From: REEB95 sp963762425
Lineage (GTDB): Bacteria > Pseudomonadota > Alphaproteobacteria > ATCC43930 > CGMCC-115725
DNA: 64,000 bases
Assembly: GCA_963762425.1 (NCBI GenBank)
Contig: CAVXKY010000004.1
Coordinates: 372,001 to 436,000 of the forward strand
Direction: 5' to 3'
Below, one piece after another: positions 17,480 through 26,310 of the stretch (within the stretch, counting starts at the first letter, position 1; the number at the start of each line of letters is the position of its first letter). A program made the position numbers and the translations under genes. The notes beneath the pieces are model-generated. The model searched no databases. It was not told where the DNA came from and saw only the letters and a program-made list of their open reading frames with translations.

Positions 17480-17570
17480 CGCTTCCTTTCGCTTCGAGAC
17501 CTCGCGCGCCCCCGCCGCCGATGCCCGACAGCGTGAACAATCCCGGCGCGAATGTAAATAAGCATATTCG

Positions 17571-17586
17571 TACCGATATAGATCAA
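17571..17586. promoter_or_regulatory. degenerate FNR and Rrf2 half-site overlap
   Basis: TACCGAT at 17571-17577 equals one arm of the proposed BadM palindrome; the matching arm (17557-17564, AATAAGCA) agrees at only five of eight bases. Overlapping it, CCGAT-ATAG-ATCAA at 17573-17586 is an FNR box with one good half. The site is about 95 bases upstream of the GNAT/badM start, so it may serve leftward transcription and autoregulation. The evidence is weak. Confidence 0.35.
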
Positions 17587-17624
17587 TTGCGGCATTCCCA
17601 GGCTCCGCCGGGGCGGCGGGCGGT

Positions 17625-17638
17625 TTGATCTAGATCAA
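17625..17638. promoter_or_regulatory. perfect FNR-type box upstream of phenylacetate operon
   Basis: TTGATCTAGATCAA is identical to the box at 13832, and is flanked by one further complementary pair (17624-17639). Its centre is 91 bases upstream of ATG 17722. Class II placement at -41.5 would give a transcript start near 17673, immediately before the Rrf2-type palindrome at 17676-17697. Confidence 0.8.
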
Positions 17639-17675
17639 ATACGGGCAGGCCGATCTCGTATCATACTGTTCGTTA

Positions 17676-17697
17676 AATTGGTATCTGAGTACCGATT
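17676..17697. promoter_or_regulatory. palindrome, proposed BadM operator
   Basis: AATTGGTA-TCTGAG-TACCGATT is an inverted repeat with 8-base arms, one mismatch and a 6-base spacer. It ends 24 bases before ATG 17722. The same architecture with perfect arms occurs at 31987-32010 upstream of the Kor and bcr genes. Lying just downstream of the start predicted from the FNR box, it is well placed for repression. Assignment to the Rrf2 protein at 16497 is inferred. Confidence 0.65.
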
Positions 17698-17721
17698 AAG
17701 AAACGCAAACGGAGGATTGCC

Positions 17722-18144
17722 ATGAAGCCCAGCCTGGCGGCAGGACTGACTTTCGAGCGGCGCGTTGCCGTCGACGAACCGCGCACCATCGGTTTCATGG
17801 GCGAGGGCGGCCGGGTCTATTCGACGCCTTCCCTGGCGCGGGACATCGAGCAGACCTGCCGCGACGGTCTGCTCGAGCATCTCGACCCGGGCGAGGACTC
17901 GGTCGGCACGCGGATCGAGCTCGATCACCTGGCGCCGACGCTCCTCGGCATGGAAGTCGTCATCCGCGTGAAAATCCTCGAGGTGAAGGGGCGGCTCGTC
18001 ACCTTCGAGGTTTCGGCGCGCGATCCCCTCGACGACATCGGGCGCGGCAAGCACATGCGCTTCGTGACCGACGTTCAGAAAACCGTCGAGCGGCTCAAGG
18101 CCAAGGCCGCGAAAGCGAAAGCGGCGGGAACAACCTCTTCATGA
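17722..18144 (+). CDS. FlK-type hotdog thioesterase
   Basis: This 140-residue protein resembles fluoroacetyl-CoA thioesterase FlK along its length: LDPGEDSVGTRIELDHLAPTL and TFEVSARDPLDDIGRGKHMR align by eye with FlK, keeping the catalytic His (LDH) and a Glu in the preceding helix (ARDIEQTC). The C-terminus is Lys/Ala-rich. GGAGG lies six bases before the ATG. Its 3' end overlaps the padB-like gene (ATGA). Leading a phenylacetyl-CoA oxidation operon, it most plausibly hydrolyses phenylglyoxylyl-CoA or protects against a dead-end CoA ester. Fluoroacetyl-CoA specificity cannot be assumed. Confidence 0.75.
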   Translation: MKPSLAAGLTFERRVAVDEPRTIGFMGEGGRVYSTPSLARDIEQTCRDGLLEHLDPGEDSVGTRIELDHLAPTLLGMEVVIRVKILEVKGRLVTFEVSARDPLDDIGRGKHMRFVTDVQKTVERLKAKAAKAKAAGTTSS

Positions 18145-20874
18145 CGGGAGCGGCGGCCACGGCAAAGCAGGTTCCGACCTACTGCTACCAGTGCGTCGCC
18201 GGTCCCGATCTCCTGACCGTCCGCGTCGAGGACGGAGTCGCGCTCGGCGTCGATCCGAATTTTTGCGCCGCGCAAGTTCATCCCGGCGCGGGGCGGATTT
18301 GCGTCAAGGCCTATGGGTTGGTGCAGAAGACCTACAACCCCAATCGCATTCTCACGCCGATGAAGCGCACCAATGAGAAAAAGGGGCGCGGCGAGGAGCC
18401 GGGCTTCGTCCCGATCTCCTGGGATGAAGCGTTCGATCTCATCGCCGAAAAGCTCAACGGCGTGCGCGCCGGCGGCCTGCTCGACGCCTCGGGCTATCCC
18501 AAGGTCGCCGCCACCTTCGGCGGCGGGGGCACGCCGCAATCCTACATGGGAACCTTTCCCGCCTTTCTCGCGGCCTGGGGGCCGGTCGATATGGGTTTCG
18601 GCAGCGGCCAGGGCGTCAAGTGCTATCACTCGGAACATCTCTACGGCGAGCTGTGGCATCACGCCTTCACGGTCTCGCCGGATACGCCGTCCTGCCGCTA
18701 CGTCATCTCGCTCGGCAGCAACACCGAGGCCTCGGGCGGCGTCGTCGGCGTGAAACGCCATGCCGATGCGCGCGCCCGCGGGATGAAGCGCGTCCAGGTG
18801 GAGCCGCATCTCTCGATCACCGGCGCCTGCTCCGCCGAATGGGTTCCGATCCGGCCGAAGACCGACGCGGCTTTTCTCTATGCCGTCATCCATGTGTTGT
18901 TGCACGAGCAGAAGCGCGCGCGCCTCGACCTCGCCTTCCTGACGGACCGCACGGCGTCGCCCTATCTCGTCGGCGCCAAGGGCACCTATTTGCGCGATCC
19001 CGAAAGCAAGAAGCCGCTGATCTGGGATCGCAAGCGCGGCGCGGCGGTGACTTACGATACGCCGGACACGCAGCCGGCGCTGGAAGGCCGCTTCACCGCT
19101 TCGGCGGTCGAGCTGGGTCCCGACGGCGAAGAGATCGCCCGCGGCGCGCTTTCCGGCGAAACCGCGTTCAGCAAGCTCGCCGCGCACATGGCGCCTTATT
19201 CGCCCGAATGGGCGGCGGCGATCTGTGACGTGCCGGCGGCAACCATTCGCCGCATCGCCAATGAATTCGCCGACCAGGCCTGTATCGGCGAGACGATCGA
19301 GATCGACGGCATGGTGCTGCCCTTCCGTCCCGTCGCCATCACCCTGGGCAAGACGGTCAATAACGGCTGGGGCGGTTACGAGTGTTGCTGGGCGCGCACC
19401 GTGGCGGTTTCCCTGGTCGGCGCGCTCGAGGTTCCCGGCGGCACGCTCGGCACCACCGTGCGTCTCAACCGCCCGATGTCCGACCGCATCGGCAGCGTCA
19501 CGCCGGGGATCGACGGCTTCATGGCCTACCCCTTCAATCCGACCGACCCCGAGCATTGGTCGCCGCGGCCCAATATCCGCAACGCCTATCGCACGCTGGT
19601 GCCGCTCGCCGCCAATGGGCCGTGGAGCCAGGCGCTCGGTCCCACCCATCTGGCCTGGATGTTCCTGGACGGAACGCCCGAAGGGCCTGCCCGCGGTGAC
19701 GTTTCCCGAAGTCTGGTTCCTCTACCGCAGCAATCCCGCCATCTCGTTCTGGGACACCGCGGCGATCTCCGACAAGATGTCGCGCTTCCCCTTCGTCGTC
19801 GCCTTCGCCTATACGCGCGACGAATCGAACCACATGGCCGACCTGCTGCTGCCGGAATGCACCGACCTGGAGGGGCTGCAGCTCATCCGCATCGGCGGCA
19901 CGAAGTATGTCGAGCAGTTCTGGGACGAGGAGGGTTTCGCGCTCCGCCAGCCCGCCGTCGCGGCCTCGGGCGAGGCGCGCGACTTCACCGACATCGCGAC
20001 CGAGCTGGCGCGGCGGACGGGCCTGATCGAGCCTTACAACGCCGCCATCAACCGCGGCGCGGCGGGCGTGCCGCTCAAGACCGAGCGCTACGATTTCAGC
20101 CTCGCCGCCGCCGTGCCTCACAGCCGCGACGAGATTTGGGACGCCGCCTGCCGCGCCGCGAGCGCCGAGCTGACCGGCGGGGCCGCTTCCGACGGGCTCG
20201 ATTGGTACAAGACGCACGGCTTCCGCACGCGCCCCTTCAAAAAGTCCGATTGGTATCTCTATCCCGCGCTGGCGCGGCAGGGCTTGCGCTTCGAGCTTCC
20301 CTATCAAGAGCGGCTTTACCGCATCGGGCAGGAACTCGGACGGCGTCTGCACGAGCACGGCATGACCTGGTGGGACCAACAGCTCGCGGAATATCAGACG
20401 CTGCCGGCATGGAAGGATTTCCCCGGCATGTGGGAAAAGGCGGTCGTCGCAATGGGCGGCCGGGCGCAGGATTTTCCGTTCTGGCTCGTCACCGCCCGCT
20501 CCATGCAATACGCCTGGGGCGCCAATGCCGGCATCCAGGTAATCCGGGAAGTGGCGGCCAACGTCGCCGGGCATGACGGGATCATCATCAACACGAGCGC
20601 CGCCGCGCGCCTCGGCATCGGCGACGGCGACATGGTCGAAATCCGCACGCCCCAACGCGCCACGCGCGGCCGCGCGGTGCTGCGCCAGGGCATCCGCCCC
20701 GACACGATCCTCATGCTCGGGCAGTTCGATCACTGGGTCACGCCCTTCGCCCGGGATTTCGGCACCCCGAGCATGAACGCGCTGGTGCCGCTGTCGCTCG
20801 AGCTGACCGACGCCACGGGTTCGGGCGCCGATCTGGTGCGCGTCGGCTTGACGCGGCTGGGAGGCGAGGCATGA
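18141..20874 (+). CDS. padB: PadB-like molybdopterin oxidoreductase (phenylacetyl-CoA oxidation), frameshifted
   Basis: This catalytic bis-MGD subunit of about 910 residues is a probable phenylacetyl-CoA:acceptor oxidoreductase, oxidising phenylacetyl-CoA toward phenylglyoxylate. N-terminal Cys15, Cys18 and Cys54 fit a cluster site, but the expected third Cys position reads Pro22-Asp23. GSGQGVKCYHSEHLYGELWH is the probable molybdenum-ligand region, and the cofactor-binding tail ends near VRVGLTRLGG. The frame breaks at 19679-19683: LDGTPEG continues in another frame as GLPAVTFPEVWFLYRSNPA, so one extra base is likely. The assignment rests on the Fe-S and anchor genes and CoA ligase that follow; related tetrathionate/polysulfide reductases are an alternative by fold alone. 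Confidence 0.78.
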
Positions 20875-21512
20875 CCCGCTGGGTGATGGTCGCCGATCTC
20901 AAGCGCTGCGTCGGTTGCCAGACCTGCACGGCCGCTTGCAAACAGACCAATGCGACGCCGCCCGGCGTGCAGTGGCGGCGCGTGCTCGACATGGAAGAGG
21001 GAGAATATCCCGACGTCCGCCGCGTCTTCGTGCCGGTGGGATGCATGCATTGCGCCGACCCGCCTTGCATGACCGTGTGCCCCTCGACCGCCACGCGCCG
21101 GCGTCCGGACGGCATCGTCACCATCGATTACGATCTCTGCATCGGCTGCAGCTATTGCGCCGTCGCCTGCCCCTATCAGGCGCGCCACAAGACCGACCGC
21201 GCGAGCTTCGCCTATGGCGGCGCGCCGAGCCGGGCGGAGCGGAAGCGATTCGACGGGCGGCGTTTGGCGGTGGCGACGAAATGCACGTTTTGCGTCGACC
21301 GCATCGACGCCGGGACGGCCAAGGGCTTGACGCCGGGCGTCGATCCCGAGGCGACGCCGGCCTGCGTCAATTCCTGCATCGCCGCCGCGCTCCACTTCGG
21401 CGACGTCGAGAATCCCGCGAGTAACGTGTCGCGGCTCCTGGCCGAGAATCGGAATTTCCGCATGCATGAAGAGCTCGGGACCGGCCCGGGCTTCTATTAT
21501 CTCTGGGAATAG
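20871..21512 (+). CDS. padC: PadC-like four-cluster ferredoxin subunit
   Basis: This electron-transfer subunit (213 residues) of the molybdopterin enzyme holds four [4Fe-4S] cluster motifs: CVGCQTCTAACKQ near residue 12, CMHCADPPCMTVCP near 60, CIGCSYCAVACPY near 90, and CTFCVDRI with CVNSC in the C-terminal third. The arrangement is that of DmsB/NrfC-type subunits and of PadC. ATG 20871 overlaps the padB stop (ATGA). It would pass electrons from the molybdenum subunit to the membrane anchor and quinone. Confidence 0.85.
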   Translation: MTRWVMVADLKRCVGCQTCTAACKQTNATPPGVQWRRVLDMEEGEYPDVRRVFVPVGCMHCADPPCMTVCPSTATRRRPDGIVTIDYDLCIGCSYCAVACPYQARHKTDRASFAYGGAPSRAERKRFDGRRLAVATKCTFCVDRIDAGTAKGLTPGVDPEATPACVNSCIAAALHFGDVENPASNVSRLLAENRNFRMHEELGTGPGFYYLWE

Positions 21513-21514
21513 CC

Positions 21515-22389
21515 ATGGATCGCATCGCCCCTTGGCTGCAAACGAACTGGGATCGCCGCGCCGCGGGCAACTTCATCGGCGGCGGCACCGGGGCCGGGCT
21601 GGCGATCTTCGCCGCGGCGAGCGAACTTACGGGCGGCATCCGCAACGCTGGGCCTACCTCCTGGCGGCGATCTTCATCGCCGCCGGCCTGAGCCTGGTGT
21701 GGATCGAGATCGGCCGCCCCTGGCGGTTCCTCCACGTCTTCTTCAATCCGCACACCTCTTGGATGACGCGCGAGGGGCTGGTGGCGCTGCCGCTCCTCGT
21801 CGCGCTCGCCGCCGCCGCGTGGTACGGCGGCGCGGCGCCGGCTTCCGTCGCCGCGCTGCTCGCGCTGGTCTTCGTCTATTGCCAGGCCCGGATCCTGCGC
21901 GCATCGCGAGGGATTCCCGCCTGGCGCGATCCGTCGATCGTGCCGTTGATCGGCGCCACCGCGCTGGCCGAGGGAGCGGGGGCCTGGTTCGTGCTGAATT
22001 TCGTCGCGGGCGCCGCTCCCGGCGGGTTCATGCTGGTCCTGGCGCTGCTCGCGCTGCTCGCGCGCTGGATCGCCTGGACCGCCTATCGCCGTTCCCTGGC
22101 GCGGCGCGGCGCGCCCACCGCTTCGCGCAAGGCGCTCCAAGCGATCGGCCTGCAGCTGCTGGTCCTCGGCACCATCGCGCCGATCGTTCTGCTCGCCGCT
22201 TCGCTCGGTTTTGCCGATTACGCCCGCCCGCTCGCTCTGGCGGCGGGATTGCTCGGCCTGGCCGAGGGCTGGCTGATCAAGGACACGATCGTCCTGCGCG
22301 CCGCCTTCAATCAAGGCTTCGCCGTGCCGCATATGCCGCGGCTTAATCCCGCGAGCGGCGATTCCGGAATACGACAGGGATGGAGTTGA
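21515..22389 (+). CDS. padD: PadD-like membrane anchor (DmsC/NrfD type), frameshifted near 5' end
   Basis: This hydrophobic subunit of about 290 residues anchors the complex and delivers electrons to quinone. ATG 21515, two bases after the padC stop, starts MDRIAPWLQTNWDRRAAGNF and continues GAGLAIFAAASELTGGIR. The frame then changes near 21637-21641, resuming as RWAYLLAAIFIAAGLSLVW; restoring one missing base in the CGCAAC stretch joins them. Seven to eight hydrophobic helices follow, with IGRPWRFLHVFFNPHTSWMT typical of DMSO-reductase anchor proteins. The stop is three bases before the ligase ATG. Confidence 0.8.
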
Positions 22390-22392
22390 GCC

Positions 22393-23739
22393 ATGGCCAC
22401 ACGCCTCTCGCGCGGTAAAAACCACGACCGGCAGCATGTTTATTTCTCCCCGGACGTCGAGACCATGCCGCGCAAGCAGCTGCAGAAGCTTCAGTTCGAC
22501 CGCCTGCGCAACGTGCTGCAACACGCCTACGCCAACGTGCCGCATTACCGCCGCAGCTTCGATGCGGCCCACGTCACGCCGTTCACGCTGCACGGGCTCG
22601 ACGATCTCCGGCGCTTTCCGTTCACCTCCAAGACGGATCTGCGCGACAACTACCCCTTCGGCATGTTCGCCGTCCCGCGCGAGAAGGTCATACGCGTCCA
22701 CGCCTCCTCGGGCACGACGGGAAAACCGACCGTGGTCGGCTACACCGCCGCCGATCTCTCCAACTGGGCGTTGCTCATGGCGCGGTCGATGGTCAGCGCC
22801 GGCGTCCGGCCGGGCGACATCGTGCACAACGCCTACGGCTACGGGCTGTTCACCGGCGGGCTCGGCGCCCATGACGGAGCGTCCCGGCTCGGCTGCACCG
22901 TCGTGCCGGCTTCGGGCGGCGGCACCGAAAGACAGGTGACGCTGATGAACGACTTCGGCGCCGTGGTGCTGTGCGCCACGCCGTCCTACGCGCTCAACAT
23001 CGCCGAGGTCGCCGCCGGCATGGGCATCGATCTGCGCGGCGGGCCGTTGCGCGTCGGGCTGTTCGGCGCCGAGCCGTGGAGCGACGGGCTGCGCCGCGAG
23101 CTGGAAAACCGGTTGGGGCTGAAGGCCATCGACATCTACGGCCTCTCCGAGATTCTGGGACCGGGGGTCGCGGTCGAATGCCACGAGGCCCAGGCCGGAT
23201 TGCACGGCTGGGAGGACCATTTCCTGTTCGAGATCATCGACCCCGAAACCGGCGAGCCGCTCGCCATGGGCAAGACCGGCGAGCTGGTCATCACCACGCT
23301 CACCAAGGAAGCGCTGCCGATGATCCGCTATCGCACCCGCGACATCACGCGGCTCACCGACGAGCCGTGCCGCTGCGGCCGCACGCATGTGCGCATCCGC
23401 CGCATCACCGGCCGCAGCGACGACATGCTGATCATACGCGGCGTCAACGTCTATCCCTCGCAACTCGAGGCGGCGCTGGTCGGCTTGCCCGAAATCTCGC
23501 CGCATTACCAGCTCGTCCTCGAACGCAAGGGACCGCTCGACCATGTGACGCTCGAGGTCGAGGCCGATGCCGCGGTGACGCTCGACGACGCGACCGGACA
23601 GTCGATCGCCCAGGCCGTCACGCATCATCTCAAGGCGATGCTGGGGATCACCTGCGACGTCGTCGTGAAGCGCCCGGGCGAAGTGCCGCGCTCGCAGGGA
23701 AAAGCGGTGCGCGTCCGCGACCTCAGGCCCAAGCCGTGA
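22393..23739 (+). CDS. phenylacetate-CoA ligase-like enzyme
   Basis: This ATP-dependent aryl-CoA ligase (448 residues) is of PaaK size and design. The AMP-binding P-loop is HASSGTTGKPTVVGY, followed by YGYGLFTGGLGAHDG, the substrate/adenylate segment DIYGLSEILGPG, and the C-terminal hinge GRSDDMLIIRGVNVYPSQLE. CRCGRTHVRI is the usual Cys-containing strand. Directly after padBCD, it would make phenylacetyl-CoA for that complex. The gene set (ligase, PadBCD, thioesterase, importer) forms a coherent phenylacetate module. A different arylacetate or 2-aminobenzoate substrate is possible given the RidA gene next to it. Confidence 0.85.
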   Translation: MATRLSRGKNHDRQHVYFSPDVETMPRKQLQKLQFDRLRNVLQHAYANVPHYRRSFDAAHVTPFTLHGLDDLRRFPFTSKTDLRDNYPFGMFAVPREKVIRVHASSGTTGKPTVVGYTAADLSNWALLMARSMVSAGVRPGDIVHNAYGYGLFTGGLGAHDGASRLGCTVVPASGGGTERQVTLMNDFGAVVLCATPSYALNIAEVAAGMGIDLRGGPLRVGLFGAEPWSDGLRRELENRLGLKAIDIYGLSEILGPGVAVECHEAQAGLHGWEDHFLFEIIDPETGEPLAMGKTGELVITTLTKEALPMIRYRTRDITRLTDEPCRCGRTHVRIRRITGRSDDMLIIRGVNVYPSQLEAALVGLPEISPHYQLVLERKGPLDHVTLEVEADAAVTLDDATGQSIAQAVTHHLKAMLGITCDVVVKRPGEVPRSQGKAVRVRDLRPKP

Positions 23740-23760
23740 TCGCCGAGGCGACACAGGGAG

Positions 23761-24177
23761 ATGAGCGTGCTGCTCCCCGCGGGATGGAAGGCCCCGATCG
23801 GCTACGCCAACGGGATCGCGGCGAAGCCGGGCCGCCTCGTCTTCGTCGCGGGCCAGGTCGGTTGGGATTCGGGGCAGGTGTTCCGGTCGACCGAACTCGC
23901 GCCGCAATTCGAGCAGGCGCTCGAAAACGTGCTCGCCGTGCTCGCCGAGGCCGGCGGCTTGCCGCGCCATATTTGCCGCATCACCGCCTTTTGCTGCGAC
24001 AAGCCCGCCTATCTCGCGGCGCGGCCGGAACTCGGCCGCATCTGGCGGCGATTGATGGGCCGCCATTTCCCGGCCATGAGCATGATCTTCGTCGCGGATT
24101 TGCTCGACAGCCCGGGCAAGATCGAACTCGAAGCCACTGCCGTCATCCCAGAGTTACCAGAAGGAGGAAAGCCATGA
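23761..24177 (+). CDS. RidA-family protein
   Basis: This 138-residue YjgF/RidA/UK114-family protein shows GRLVFVAGQVGWDSGQV, the central FEQALENVLAVLAEAGG and the C-terminal strand KIELEATAVIPE. Classical RidA deaminates reactive imines and enamines using an Arg late in the sequence. Here the late segment is ELEATAVI, without the usual CRVEIE-type Arg context, so deaminase activity is uncertain. It sits between an aryl-CoA ligase and ABC cassette 2 and overlaps the receptor gene (ATGA). A GTG at 23767 is an alternative start better spaced from AGGGAG. Confidence 0.8.
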   Translation: MSVLLPAGWKAPIGYANGIAAKPGRLVFVAGQVGWDSGQVFRSTELAPQFEQALENVLAVLAEAGGLPRHICRITAFCCDKPAYLAARPELGRIWRRLMGRHFPAMSMIFVADLLDSPGKIELEATAVIPELPEGGKP

Positions 24178-25343
24178 CTAAGCTTTATCGCACTTTGTTG
24201 TTTCTGCTTGCCGTCACCGCTTGCTTCGTATGGGCGTTGATGGGTTCCAACGCGCTCGCCCAAACCATCAAGATCGGCTCCAGCCTGTCCGTGACGGGTC
24301 CGGCGTCGTTCCTGGGCGCGCCCGAGGAAAAGACGCTCCGCCTCTATGTCGACAAGATCAACGCCTCGGGCGGCGTGCTGGGACGGAAACTCCAGCTCAT
24401 CGTCTATGACGATGGCGGAGATCCCAATAAGGCGCGCACCAACGCCACCCGCCTCGTCGAGCAGGACAAGGTGGTCGTCATGGTGGGCGGCACGACCACG
24501 GGCGCGACGCTCGCCATGATGCCCATCTTCGAGGACGCGCAGATTCCGTTCGTCTCGCTGGCCGGCGCGATCGAGATCATCGATCCGGTGCAGAAATACA
24601 TCTTCAAGACGCCGCATACCGACCGGATGGCGTGCGAGAAGATCTTCCAGGACATGAAGAGCCGCGGATTCACCAAGATCGGCATGATCGCGGGCACCGA
24701 CGCGTTCGGCAAGTCGATGCACGACCAGTGCCTCAAGGTGGTCGGAAACTACGGCATCACGGTGCTCGTCGACGAAAGCTACGGCGCGCAGGACAGCGAC
24801 ATGACTCCGCAGTTGACGAACATAAAGAACACGGCGGGGATCCAGGCGGTGATCAATCCCGGCTTCGGGCAGGGACCGGCCATCGTCACGCGCAACTACC
24901 GGCAGCTCGGAATATCCGTGCCGCTCTATGAAAGTCACGGCGTCGCCTCCAAGAGCTATATCGACCTGGCGGGGCCTGCCGCCGAGGGCGTGCGGCTGCC
25001 GGCGGCGGCGTTGCTCGTCGCCAACCAGCTTCCGGACAACGATCCGCAGAAGAAGGTGGTGGTCGCCTACAAGACGACTTACGAAAAGGCGACCGGCGAG
25101 CCGGTTTCCACCTTCGGCGGTCACGCCTATGACGGCCTCAACATCGTCGTTGCGGCGATCAGGCGCGGCGGCAGCGCCGATCCCAAGAAGATCCGGGATG
25201 AGATCGAGAAAACCTCGCATTTCATCGGCACGGGCGGGATCGTGAACATGTCGCCGACCGACCATCTCGGTCTCAGCCTCGCGGCGTTCCGGATGCTGGA
25301 AATCAAGAACGGCGACTGGATCTTGGTGACGGCGACGAACTGA
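24174..25343 (+). CDS. ABC transporter periplasmic-binding protein (cassette 2)
   Basis: This 389-residue receptor begins at ATG 24174 after AAGGAGG and has a Sec signal peptide (MTKLYRTLLFLLAVTACFVW, cleavage near NALAQT). The mature start IKIGSSLSVTGPASFLGAPE is of the LivK/Peripla_BP_6 family. The gene overlaps RidA and is followed by a strong hairpin before the permeases. Placement behind phenylacetate genes suggests an arylacetate or similar ligand. Confidence 0.9.
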   Translation: MTKLYRTLLFLLAVTACFVWALMGSNALAQTIKIGSSLSVTGPASFLGAPEEKTLRLYVDKINASGGVLGRKLQLIVYDDGGDPNKARTNATRLVEQDKVVVMVGGTTTGATLAMMPIFEDAQIPFVSLAGAIEIIDPVQKYIFKTPHTDRMACEKIFQDMKSRGFTKIGMIAGTDAFGKSMHDQCLKVVGNYGITVLVDESYGAQDSDMTPQLTNIKNTAGIQAVINPGFGQGPAIVTRNYRQLGISVPLYESHGVASKSYIDLAGPAAEGVRLPAAALLVANQLPDNDPQKKVVVAYKTTYEKATGEPVSTFGGHAYDGLNIVVAAIRRGGSADPKKIRDEIEKTSHFIGTGGIVNMSPTDHLGLSLAAFRMLEIKNGDWILVTATN

Positions 25344-25382
25344 GTACGACTCGGCCGATCTGATCGGCGAGACTGGCGAGGC

Positions 25383-25406
25383 GCGCCCCCCTCGGGCGGG
25401 GGGCGC
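25383..25406 (+). other. intergenic GC hairpin between receptor and permease genes
   Basis: GCGCCCCCC (25383-25391) pairs perfectly with GGGGGGCGC (25398-25406) around the loop TCGGGC. No T-run follows, so it is not a canonical terminator. A stable stem at this spot commonly protects the receptor mRNA or lowers read-through, giving more binding protein than permease. Function is inferred from position. Confidence 0.6.
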
Positions 25407-25430
25407 GGCCCCGCGTATTGGGACGGACTC

Positions 25431-26309
25431 GTGACCATGGCGGCGTTCCTGCAATTCGCATTTTCGGGCCTGACGGTCGGGGCCGTCTATGCGCTGGTGG
25501 CGCTGGGCTTCACCCTCATCTACAACGCCTCGGATGTGGTGAATTTCGCCCAGGGCGAATTCGTCATGCTGGGCGGCATGGTGACGGTCGTGATGCTGGC
25601 GGCCGGCGTTCCCCTGCCGCTGGCGGCGCTCATTGCCATTGCGGTCGCCGTCGGCGTCGGCATCGCACTTCATCGGCTCGCCATCGAACCGGCGCGCGAC
25701 GCCTCGCCGGTCGCTCTCATCATCATCACCATCGGCGCTTCGATTCTGATCCGGGGCGTCGCGTCGATCGTCTTCGACAAGCAATTCCACAAACTGCCGG
25801 CTTTTTCCGGCGACGCGCCCATCGCGGTGTTGGGCGCGACGATTCTTCCCCAGAGCCTCTGGGTGATGGGCGGGACGGCGGCGATCGTCGTTTTGCTGTA
25901 CGTTTTTCTCGAGCGGACGATCCTCGGCAAGGCGGTGCTCGCGACCGCGGCCAACCGTCTCGCCGCGCACCTCGTCGGCATCGACACCAAGCTGATCGTG
26001 ACGCTTTCGTTCGGCATTTCCGCCGCGATCGGCGCCGTCGCCGGCATCCTGGTCACGCCGATCACGCTGACGAACTACAACATTGGCACGCTGCTCGCGC
26101 TCAAGGGCTTTGCCGGCGGCATGCTCGGCGGCATGGGCAATCCGCTAGGAGCCGTCCTGGGCGGGCTGCTGCTCGGTCTGATGGAAGCCTTCGGCGCCGG
26201 CTATATCAGTTCCACCTATAAGGACGGCATCGCCTTCATCGTGATCCTGGTCGTTCTCTTCGTATCGCCGCGCGGCCTGCTCGGCAGGCGCAGCGTGGAG
26301 CGGGTCTAG
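25431..26309 (+). CDS. LivH-type permease, cassette 2
   Basis: This inner-membrane permease of 292 residues has GLTVGAVYALVALGFTLIYN and VNFAQGEFVMLGGM near the N-terminus and the C-terminal GMGNPLGAVLGGLLLGLMEA, the LivH layout with about eight helices. GTG 25431 and ATG 25437 are both possible starts; GTG is used because GGACGG is better spaced. It is the first membrane gene of cassette 2 and lies one base from the LivM-type gene. Confidence 0.9.
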   Translation: MTMAAFLQFAFSGLTVGAVYALVALGFTLIYNASDVVNFAQGEFVMLGGMVTVVMLAAGVPLPLAALIAIAVAVGVGIALHRLAIEPARDASPVALIIITIGASILIRGVASIVFDKQFHKLPAFSGDAPIAVLGATILPQSLWVMGGTAAIVVLLYVFLERTILGKAVLATAANRLAAHLVGIDTKLIVTLSFGISAAIGAVAGILVTPITLTNYNIGTLLALKGFAGGMLGGMGNPLGAVLGGLLLGLMEAFGAGYISSTYKDGIAFIVILVVLFVSPRGLLGRRSVERV

Positions 26310-26310
26310 C

